Positions 1 through 5,548 of a DNA stretch of 5,559 bases are shown here, one piece after another; positions within the stretch are counted from its first letter, which is position 1, and every line of letters begins with the position of its first letter. A model generated the notes under the pieces. It was not told the origin of the DNA. It made no database searches and was given only the letters and a program-made list of their open reading frames with translations. The DNA is from an uncultured Bacilli bacterium (GTDB lineage: Bacteria; Bacillota_I; Bacilli_A; RF39; UBA660). Location: the NCBI GenBank assembly GCA_947598455.1, contig CANQFI010000097.1, forward strand, positions 1 through 5,559, written 5' to 3'. A program made the position numbers and the translations under genes.

Positions 1-803
1 ATAAAATATAAATTATCATTATCTATTTTAAATTCAAATTGATATAAATTATATTTAGACCATTCTATTTCTGAAGGATCATATATTTTCTCTTGAATAG
101 CTTCTCCTTTAGCATCTAGATTATTATATCCTACAGAATAAAAAGCGTTTTCATTTTCATCAAATGTCTCTAAATCTTGATATAAATAAGCCATTCTTAC
201 TTTAATAAGTAATTTATCTTCACTTTTAGAAGCTTTTTCTAAATTAACATTATATACTGAAGTAGGTCCTTCTACCCCATAACAACCATTAGTATTAACT
301 AAGAAGTTTTTATCATATTTAATAGCAAAATATCCAGCAGTATCCAATACATTATTTTTAAAATAACTTAAATATTTATTATCTTCAAAGTATAAATTAT
401 TTAAATCTTCTTCTTTAACTTCAAATTCATCACTACACATATAATAATCATGTACATTAGTATAATAATTTAAAATTAAAAACATTTTTTGTTCATCAGT
501 TAAATCATCAACATTTAACTCTTTACCACTATAAAAATCTTGAACTATATTAATTAAAACATTTTCAAAATAAGAAACATCAATCATTTTAAAAGCTTTT
601 TGGACCATCTCATCTTTAATATCAATATCTTGAAAATTTTCTTTTAAAACTTCACCATCACTAGTTTTACTACTATAATGTTTAATTTCATTTCTATTAA
701 TAAATAAAACCCCAATCATTACAAAAAATAATATTATAATAATTGGCAATATTATAAAATAAATAATTGCATTAATCTTTTTATCTTTTCCTTCATTTCC
801 CAT
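1..803 (-). CDS. Membrane-anchored hypothetical protein, C-terminus cut by window edge
   Basis: The frame is open from an ATG at 803 to the left edge, giving 267 visible residues with the stop outside the window. The start is supported by AAGGA at 815-819, though the spacing to ATG is rather long (11 nt). The protein begins MGNEGKDKKINAIIYF: a short charged cytosolic tail, then one hydrophobic helix at about residues 11-35. No lipobox follows, so it is a signal anchor rather than a lipoprotein. The rest is a soluble, presumably extracellular domain rich in D, E, N and Y, with two cysteines (in YYMCSDE and TNGCYG) and several aromatic strands. I recognise no catalytic motif or family. It lies 63 bp downstream of the DUF421 gene on the same strand with no terminator between them, so the two are probably co-transcribed. 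Its SD-to-start leader is nearly identical to that of the gene at 1927-3027. Coding status is well supported; function is unknown. Confidence 0.85.
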   Translation of the reverse strand, partial: MGNEGKDKKINAIIYFIILPIIIILFFVMIGVLFINRNEIKHYSSKTSDGEVLKENFQDIDIKDEMVQKAFKMIDVSYFENVLINIVQDFYSGKELNVDDLTDEQKMFLILNYYTNVHDYYMCSDEFEVKEEDLNNLYFEDNKYLSYFKNNVLDTAGYFAIKYDKNFLVNTNGCYGVEGPTSVYNVNLEKASKSEDKLLIKVRMAYLYQDLETFDENENAFYSVGYNNLDAKGEAIQEKIYDPSEIEWSKYNLYQFEFKIDNDNLYF

Positions 804-814
804 ACTTAACACTA

Positions 815-836
815 TCCTTGTTATTAAGTATAACAA
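815..836 (-). promoter_or_regulatory. Small hairpin overlapping the Shine-Dalgarno of the left-edge gene
   Basis: TTGTTAT (818-824) and ATAACAA (830-836) form a perfect 7-bp stem with a 5-nt loop just ahead of the start codon at 803. On the minus-strand mRNA the 3' arm ends in AA, which also begins the SD AAGGA (815-819), so folding would partly mask the ribosome site. No U-run follows on the minus strand, so it is not an intrinsic terminator. The stem is A/U-rich and weak, and it could be chance in such AT-rich DNA. Confidence 0.35.
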
Positions 837-866
837 AAGATCCTTAGCTAAACAATAACATAATTA

Positions 867-1499
867 TTATTTTTTCTTAATTACATATACATGACTTTTT
901 TTATAAATCGCATAAAAAATATCTTTTAATATTAAATTATTATTATCTAAAATGTTTTTTAACCATTCTTCATCTTTATCTATAAAACTTAAATTATCTT
1001 TTTGGATAATTCCTTCTACAATTATTGGTAAAGGTAGTGGTGACTTAATTTTTAATGGTTTATAAGGAAATATCGATAATACTCCATTTGGTTCTAAAAA
1101 AGCATACTCTACATCTTCTATTGAAGTGATACTTTTCTTTCTAAGTTCTAATAATAGATCATCTAAAGAATATCTTTGCGATATTAAATTTTTATAAATT
1201 AATTTTCCGTCTTGAATAATAATGCTTGGTTTACCACCAAATAATCTATTAAAAGTTCGTGATTTAACACTGACAAATCCTAGTACTAATTCTAATATTA
1301 CTAATACACAAACTGGTAAAACTGTATATAAAATACTTCTTTCTAAGTTTTCAATACTCATCGCTACCAATTCCGCAATAAGTATAGAAACTATTAAGTC
1401 AATTATTCCTAGTTGACCTACTTCTCTTTTCCCCATAATACGATAAGCAAAAGTTACAAAGAAGTAAAAAAATAATGTTCTAAATACTGTATCTAACAT
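867..1499 (-). CDS. DUF421 / YetF-like membrane protein
   Basis: This 210-residue protein matches the DUF421 family (YetF/YdfR/YkjA type) in length and layout. Three hydrophobic helices lie at about residues 4-22, 31-48 and 55-76, followed by a cytosolic alpha/beta domain. Family landmarks visible are GKREVGQL at 23-30, an acidic D34 and E43 inside helix two, FGGKPSIIIQDGKL at 87-100, RYSLDDLLLELR at 109-120, and EPNGVLSIF at 136-144. The last three are typical of the conserved C-terminal domain. Members are common in Bacillota. Some relatives (2Duf, YetF) are reported in the spore inner membrane and linked to spore resistance, but the general biochemical role is unsettled. The start at 1499 is fixed by AGGTGAT six bases upstream. 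It diverges from the small membrane gene at 1569 and probably leads an operon with the gene ending at the left edge. Family call is strong; role is open. Confidence 0.9.
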   Translation of the reverse strand: MLDTVFRTLFFYFFVTFAYRIMGKREVGQLGIIDLIVSILIAELVAMSIENLERSILYTVLPVCVLVILELVLGFVSVKSRTFNRLFGGKPSIIIQDGKLIYKNLISQRYSLDDLLLELRKKSITSIEDVEYAFLEPNGVLSIFPYKPLKIKSPLPLPIIVEGIIQKDNLSFIDKDEEWLKNILDNNNLILKDIFYAIYKKSHVYVIKKK

Positions 1500-1571
1500 T
1501 TATATCACCTATAATTATTATGGTAATAAATAAATTATTTTAAACATATTATTCATTAGGTGATATAAATG
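1497..1571. repeat. 15-bp perfect inverted repeat spanning two divergent ribosome sites and starts
   Basis: CATTTATATCACCTA (1497-1511) is the exact reverse complement of TAGGTGATATAAATG (1557-1571). Each arm holds the SD (AGGTGA), the spacer and the ATG of one divergent gene (DUF421 at 1499, DUF3792-like at 1569), with 45 bp between the arms. The 69-bp gap must also hold both promoters. A perfect TATAAT occurs at 1510-1515 on the plus strand and TAAAAT at 1537-1542 on the minus strand, but neither has a convincing -35. The repeat may be an operator for shared control, or just two copies of a favoured initiation sequence. Confidence 0.6.
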
Positions 1572-1934
1572 AAAATATTAAAAAAATATGATTATATATA
1601 TAAATTTTTAATTTTTATTTTTCTTTTAACTTTTACTTTAACTATTTTAAATTTATTATTTAGTTTTAATAATTCTATAATAAGACTTATTATTCTTTTA
1701 AGTATGATTATCTATTCCTTTATTATCGGTTTTAAAAAAGGTTTAAAAGCCGATAATAAAGGTTATGTAATTGGTCTAAAAACTGGTTTAATAAATCTTC
1801 TTATTTTATTTATCTTAAGTATCTTTACTTTTCAATTTAGTTTTACTTTTAAAAAAATTATTTATTATTTAATTCTTTTAATGAGTACCATTTTAGGTAG
1901 TATTATTGGCATAAATAAAAAGAATTCTAATTAG
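1569..1934 (+). CDS. TIGR04086 / DUF3792-like small membrane protein
   Basis: This 121-residue protein is almost wholly hydrophobic, with four predicted helices at about 12-32, 36-54, 68-89 and 96-115. The glycine-patterned stretch GFKKGLKADNKGYVIGLKTG (54-73), followed by a hydrophobic helix, and the ending ILGSIIGIN (108-116) resemble the TIGR04086/DUF3792 (YrzE-like) family of Bacillota, whose members are of similar length and unknown function. The start follows AGGTGAT with six bases between, the same initiation sequence as the divergent DUF421 gene. It is the only plus-strand gene here. Its last codons (AAA AAG AAT TCT AAT TAG) lie inside a palindrome, and its 3' end overlaps the convergent gene by 8 bp. 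The GC-poor, Phe/Ile/Leu-rich composition could inflate the resemblance, so the family call is moderate; that it is a real membrane gene is likely. Confidence 0.75.
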   Translation: MKILKKYDYIYKFLIFIFLLTFTLTILNLLFSFNNSIIRLIILLSMIIYSFIIGFKKGLKADNKGYVIGLKTGLINLLILFILSIFTFQFSFTFKKIIYYLILLMSTILGSIIGINKKNSN

Positions 1935-1946
1935 AATTCTTTTTAT
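1915..1946. terminator. Bidirectional intrinsic terminator, perfect 32-bp palindrome over both stop codons
   Basis: The sequence from 1915 to 1946 is a perfect palindrome; its left half is ATAAAAAGAATTCTAA. It folds as a 12-bp stem (AAAAAGAATTCT with AGAATTCTTTTT) around AATT. On each strand the hairpin ends in TTTTT, so it can terminate transcription both ways. It contains the stop codons of the plus gene (TAG, 1932-1934) and the minus gene (TAG, 1929-1927), which is why both proteins end KKNSN. It is the only visible terminator for either gene. Confidence 0.85.
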
Positions 1947-3027
1947 CATCCGTCTTTGCAGGAATTTTATAAGTAATAGGACCTTTATCCTTATCCACTA
2001 TTTGTATTTGATTATTACCAACTGCTGTAAAGACTGTTCCATCATCACAAGTAATCGTATCTCCCGCCACCGTAAATTTTAATTCTTTATTTTGATAAGT
2101 TAAAGTATTTAAAGTATTAATTGTTAAAGTATCCGTTGAAGTTGTTGTTTCACCATTATTAGTTGCATAAAGAGTACCTGTATATTCTCCAACTTCTAAA
2201 GTATAACTATGAAGTTTAATTGTTTTATCTTTAGTAGTATCAATTCCATTATCTATTATATATTTTTCACGTTCTTTCTGTAAGTTACTAATTTCTTCAT
2301 TAATTTTTTCTTTATCTTCATTATAACGATTTACTTTAGTTAAATAATCATCTTTAAAGGTCTTTTTCTCAACTTCGTAAAAAGTTAATTCAAAATCAGA
2401 ACGCAAATAATTATTCTTATAGTTAGTTACCTCTGTATTATTAGTAGCTTTTATCGTCGCATCTAAAGCTGTTCCATCTATTAATTGTGATGCAATTGTA
2501 TATTTTCCATATGTATTATTACCAATATACAAATACCACAATACCTCATTTAAATTAATTGGTGTAATTAAACATAATGAAGCACTATTATATGCCCTTG
2601 TTTTATTAACTTTTTTATTTTTTATATATATAATATCTGTCGTTTTACGTTCTGAATTATCAAGATAATTAATAACTAATTCTGGTGTACTATCCTTATT
2701 TAAGTCTACCAAAGCAATATCAAATTTATCTAATTTTTCAAAGTAATCTTGGATATAAAGACCATATTTATTTGCCCAATCATACTCTGTATCAAAAGTT
2801 ATTTTTTCATCTTTAGAAGAATCTTTTTTACCAATTATTCCTCCTGAAGTTTTCCCAAATAATAAATAATAACCACCAAATAAAATAATAACTACAACTA
2901 TAGCAATAATAAGTACTTTATTATTCTTTTTTGGCTTTCCACTATTAGGTTTAATATTTTTTTCTTGTCCACCACTACTATTATTTCCAAAGTTAGGTCT
3001 TATAACATTATTATCTTGATTATTCAT
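1927..3027 (-). CDS. Single-pass membrane protein with aspartate-motif extracellular module
   Basis: This 366-residue protein has four parts. Residues 1-36 are an Asn/Lys/Gly-rich polar cytosolic tail. A membrane helix (VLIIAIVVVIILFGGYYLLFG) spans 38-58. An extracellular module covers about 77-150: W84, D108-L-N110-K-D112-S-T-P115-E116-L, then YIKNKKV at 134-140. A charged, helical, coiled-coil-like stretch lies at 215-257. A beta-rich C-terminal domain (about 268-355) alternates hydrophobic strands with Thr/Asn turns (EVGEYTGTLY, GDTITCDDGTVF). The DxNxD pattern resembles Ca2+-binding loops, but the rest does not match a dockerin. The 77-150 module is shared with the upstream gene at 3150-5441, with the same 24-residue W-to-D spacing. 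ATG 3027 follows AGGAG at 3037-3041. A separate promoter is likely because a terminator lies upstream. The 3' end overlaps the convergent gene. Function is unknown; a sensor, adhesin or scaffold would fit. Confidence 0.85.
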   Translation of the reverse strand: MNNQDNNVIRPNFGNNSSGGQEKNIKPNSGKPKKNNKVLIIAIVVVIILFGGYYLLFGKTSGGIIGKKDSSKDEKITFDTEYDWANKYGLYIQDYFEKLDKFDIALVDLNKDSTPELVINYLDNSERKTTDIIYIKNKKVNKTRAYNSASLCLITPINLNEVLWYLYIGNNTYGKYTIASQLIDGTALDATIKATNNTEVTNYKNNYLRSDFELTFYEVEKKTFKDDYLTKVNRYNEDKEKINEEISNLQKEREKYIIDNGIDTTKDKTIKLHSYTLEVGEYTGTLYATNNGETTTSTDTLTINTLNTLTYQNKELKFTVAGDTITCDDGTVFTAVGNNQIQIVDKDKGPITYKIPAKTDDKKNSN

Positions 3028-3091
3028 CTTAACACTCTCCTATTATATATTACCATGAAGTTAAAAAAATTTAAATTACTATAATATTTAA

Positions 3092-3120
3092 TATTTACAA
3101 TTTATTTCTTATTTTTTCAA
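3092..3120 (-). promoter_or_regulatory. Candidate promoter for the 1927-3027 gene
   Basis: On the minus strand, TTGAAA (3120-3115), a 17-nt spacer and TAAATA (3097-3092) would start a transcript near 3085, giving a leader of about 58 nt. The -35 is good but the -10 is poor, and the site abuts the T-run of the upstream terminator. The 122-bp gap (3028-3149) otherwise holds only that terminator and AT-rich DNA. Confidence 0.3.
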
Positions 3121-3144
3121 AAAAAAGCACAAAATTGTGCTTTT
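3119..3144 (-). terminator. Intrinsic terminator after the large DUF898-like gene
   Basis: On the minus strand AAAAGCACAA pairs with TTGTGCTTTT around a tiny A/T loop. The hairpin is followed by a run of eight T (plus-strand A at 3119-3126). It begins 5 bp beyond the TAG stop of the gene at 3150-5441. GC pairs at the stem core (GCAC/GTGC) make it the strongest hairpin in the window. The stem read on the plus strand also ends in TTTT, but no plus-strand gene approaches it. Confidence 0.85.
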
Positions 3145-3149
3145 ACTAA

Positions 3150-5441
3150 CTAAGAATTCCAATCAGTAATTAAATAACTCGTAGTATCCGGTTGATATTC
3201 AAGAGTTAATGTAATAGATTGTTCAAGTTGACCACTTAATCCATCATAATAATTAAGTTTAACTTTTGCAACTCCACCATCAGATGATTGAAAATCATAA
3301 TCTTTAAGATATGTACCTTCTCCAATACCACCAGAAGTCCAGTAAACTTTTCCATTATATTCTTTAAGATCTTTGCCAATAGCTTCACTAAACTTACTAA
3401 ATTTTTCAGCTGAAACATATTTAGATAATTGTTCTTTTAATGAATCAATACTTGTTAAACCAACAACTTCATAAACCATTTCATATTGTGAAACACCAGG
3501 AATTTTAACATTATTAACTTGTTTGTATTCAAATATAGTACGCCATCCATAAGTAGCACCTAAGAATGCTCCATTAAACCATTTAACATTATCAGCTATT
3601 TTTTCCTTATAGTTATCTTGTGTTAATGTTGCTTCCTCTAATAATTTTTGCTTTTCTTTATAATCTTCAACTTTTTCATCAACTTTTTTATCACTTAAAG
3701 AAACATAAGTTTTATCATTCTCATAATCAGAAACTAAAGAAGACATATCTTTCTTAAGAGAATCTTTTTCAATATCTTGATATTTTACTTCTGCTTCAGT
3801 ATCCATGTATTTAGCTTCGAAATCTCTTATTTCAGCTTCCGATTCAACAACAATTGTTTTTTCTTTTTCTGTTACAATAGATGAAGCAGATGTATAAGAC
3901 TCATCATCTTCAACAACAAACCATTCTTTTTTATCTTCTTCCATATTATAATATTGTTCTAAGGAAGCATTTTCATAACTAGAAGATTCTTTTACTTTAT
4001 CATTTTTAATATATAAAACTACAATATCATTAGAAGTAACAGCACAACTAGCACATTTTTTTTCTTTTTTATCTAAGACAAGTTCAGGCACTTGATCATT
4101 ATTGAAGTCAATAAATGCTCCTTTTACATTAGAATAATCAGAACTATCATCTCTGATAAATCTATAGTATTTATCGCCCCATTCTGTACCAGTTTTAGTT
4201 TCAATTTCTTCTTTTTGTTCTGCTTTTTTATTAAACATATTATACGAAATAGTACCCGCTAATACTAATGTTAAAATAGCTCCTCCAATGAAAGCTGCAA
4301 TAACTAATGGAAGAATAACTGCTACTAATGCATTATAAGGTTTTTTGCTAAGACCTTTTTTATTTGTATGTTTAGTTTCCCATTTTAATAATGAAATAGG
4401 AATCCAGAAACTATAAATACCTAATGTAATAATTGTGAAGAATACCCATTTAATAAATAATCCCCATAAATGAATTGATCTGCCATCAAATTCCATTGTA
4501 TCGCCATCAATAATTGTATGTTTAATACGCCAGTTAACTGATAAACAATAAGCACAAGGATATAAAATACCTATACTAAATAATATCATAACAAAATCTA
4601 ATAAGAATATTCCAATAAATTGTAATGTATTACCAGTAAATTGAGATGGTTTATTAGGATCAATAACCCCACCTTCATAATGTGTATGTTTAATTACCCA
4701 TTTATTCCAAGCTACTGGAATGAAAAGTAAATAGATACCTAGTGTAATAATTGATAGTAACACCCAACAAATCATTTTACCAAGTAATTCAAAATAATTA
4801 CCATCAAATGTTAATCTACGCCCATTAATTACTGTATGTTTATATTGCCATTTTAAAACAAATATCTTCCCTAATGGTGCTAATAAACCAAGTGAAACAA
4901 TAGTAAGTAACAATCCTAATAATTTCCAACCAATTAAAGCTAATAATCCACCATCAAAGAAACTTTGAGGATATTTATTTTCATATTCAATCTTTGGATT
5001 TGTTTCCAAAGTATCTTGTTGAGCATTAGTTCTATCACTAACTACTGCTGGAACAACATTGTCTTCTTCTTTTTTGGTTTCAACATTTTGCTCTAACTTA
5101 GATAAGTCCTTCGTAGACTCAACAATCTCATCTTTTAAATCGTTAATTTTTTCTACTTGTTTTTTAGAAACATCTTTTACTTCATTAATAGCTTCTTCTT
5201 TTTCTTCTTTTATCTCTTTAACTATTTCTTTTTTTATATCTTCTTTAACTGAATCTAAAGAAGAATCTTTAGTTACTTTATCTATTTTTCTAGTTGCTTT
5301 CTTTGTAGTACTTTTATTTTCAGATCTCTTTTTTGTTTTCGCACTAGTACTAATTTTCTTGGTATTTTCTTTAGCTTTCGGATTATTTCTAGATCTTCTA
5401 GTGCTTTTATTCTTTTTCTCTGCCTCTTTCTCTTCTGCCAT
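3150..5441 (-). CDS. Large membrane protein: DUF898-like fourfold repeat plus extracellular sensor-like region
   Basis: From ATG 5441 this is 763 residues (numbering from that ATG). Residues 1-60 are Lys/Arg/Ser/Thr-rich; 61-125 form an acidic/basic coiled-coil-like helix. Residues 162-363 hold four units of about 50 residues, beginning F162, F212, F268 and F318 (FxG). Each has a long hydrophobic segment, often with TLGIY, and ends W-x-x-KHT (KHT at 201, 251, 307, 357). This resembles DUF898/YjgN. A further helix (370-397) puts the C-terminal half outside. There, W421, D445-F-N-N-D449-Q-V-P-E and YIKNDKV (477-483) match the module of the neighbour at 1927-3027; a CASC pair (463-466) is unique to this protein. 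A charged helical stretch (520-605) leads to a C-terminal domain (about 605-763; EYNGKVYW, final ITDWNS) that faintly recalls IseA-type DL-endopeptidase inhibitors. It has its own promoter and terminator. Function is unknown; envelope sensing or cell-wall control is an inference. Confidence 0.85.
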   Translation of the reverse strand: MAEEKEAEKKNKSTRRSRNNPKAKENTKKISTSAKTKKRSENKSTTKKATRKIDKVTKDSSLDSVKEDIKKEIVKEIKEEKEEAINEVKDVSKKQVEKINDLKDEIVESTKDLSKLEQNVETKKEEDNVVPAVVSDRTNAQQDTLETNPKIEYENKYPQSFFDGGLLALIGWKLLGLLLTIVSLGLLAPLGKIFVLKWQYKHTVINGRRLTFDGNYFELLGKMICWVLLSIITLGIYLLFIPVAWNKWVIKHTHYEGGVIDPNKPSQFTGNTLQFIGIFLLDFVMILFSIGILYPCAYCLSVNWRIKHTIIDGDTMEFDGRSIHLWGLFIKWVFFTIITLGIYSFWIPISLLKWETKHTNKKGLSKKPYNALVAVILPLVIAAFIGGAILTLVLAGTISYNMFNKKAEQKEEIETKTGTEWGDKYYRFIRDDSSDYSNVKGAFIDFNNDQVPELVLDKKEKKCASCAVTSNDIVVLYIKNDKVKESSSYENASLEQYYNMEEDKKEWFVVEDDESYTSASSIVTEKEKTIVVESEAEIRDFEAKYMDTEAEVKYQDIEKDSLKKDMSSLVSDYENDKTYVSLSDKKVDEKVEDYKEKQKLLEEATLTQDNYKEKIADNVKWFNGAFLGATYGWRTIFEYKQVNNVKIPGVSQYEMVYEVVGLTSIDSLKEQLSKYVSAEKFSKFSEAIGKDLKEYNGKVYWTSGGIGEGTYLKDYDFQSSDGGVAKVKLNYYDGLSGQLEQSITLTLEYQPDTTSYLITDWNS

Positions 5442-5448
5442 ACAACAT

Positions 5449-5454
5449 ACCTCC
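5449..5454 (-). promoter_or_regulatory. Shine-Dalgarno deciding the start at 5441
   Basis: GGAGGT on the minus strand (plus ACCTCC, 5449-5454) sits 7 nt before ATG 5441. An in-frame ATG at 5462 would add MIVEVCC, but it lies upstream of this SD and has no SD of its own (its upstream DNA is TAGTAGATTAAAT). The shorter protein starting MAEEKEAEK is therefore preferred. Confidence 0.85.
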
Positions 5455-5480
5455 ACAATCATATTTAATCTACTATTAAT

Positions 5481-5508
5481 ATAATATCATAAAATAAAAA
5501 ACTATCAA
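5481..5508 (-). promoter_or_regulatory. Sigma-A type promoter of the large membrane gene
   Basis: On the minus strand, TTGATA (5508-5503) and TATTAT (5486-5481) are 16 nt apart, with TG one base ahead of the -10 (extended -10). Transcription would start near 5474, leaving a leader of about 33 nt before ATG 5441 that contains the GGAGGT site. This is the best promoter match in the window. Confidence 0.7.
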
Positions 5509-5517
5509 AGAACAAAA

Positions 5518-5548
5518 GTAAAATAAATAATTAAAGTTATTATTTTAC
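5518..5548. repeat. 9-bp inverted repeat upstream of the promoter
   Basis: GTAAAATAA (5518-5526) and TTATTTTAC (5540-5548) are perfect inverted copies 13 bp apart, just upstream of the -35. On the minus strand the second arm is followed by TTTTGTTCTTT, so it could be a weak terminator of a gene beyond the right edge, or an operator. The arms hold one G/C each, so chance is quite possible. Confidence 0.3.

Noticed and set aside
818..836. Hairpin as terminator of the DUF421 gene
   Set aside because: No T-run follows the stem on the minus strand and the stem is only 7 A/T-rich pairs, so read-through into the next gene is more likely.
1222..1416. Plus-strand open frame of 64 codons
   Set aside because: It lies antisense inside the well-supported DUF421 gene, has no SD, and its translation shows no domain-like pattern.
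2680..2710. Dockerin or EF-hand reading of DLNKDSTPEL
   Set aside because: Only one DxNxD loop is present per protein, without the duplicated 22-residue segments of dockerins or the full 12-residue EF-hand spacing. Possible metal binding is kept as an inference only.
3042..3047. Perfect TATAAT on the minus strand just before the SD of the 1927-3027 gene
   Set aside because: It directly abuts the AGGAG site, so a transcript starting 6-7 nt downstream would lack the SD. Its -35 position (ATTTTT) is also poor.
3236..3418. Minus-strand open frame of 60 codons
   Set aside because: It is an out-of-frame shadow inside the C-terminal coding part of the large membrane gene, without its own SD.
5439..5462. 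Start at 5462 for the large membrane gene
   Set aside because: The only good SD (GGAGGT, 5449-5454) lies downstream of that ATG and correctly spaced for ATG 5441.
5059..5484. Plus-strand open frame of 141 codons with a hydrophobic Ser/Phe/Leu product
   Set aside because: It is the antisense of a Lys/Glu-rich coding stretch, which automatically reads as Phe/Leu/Ser. It has no SD, and it overlaps the start and promoter of the large gene.
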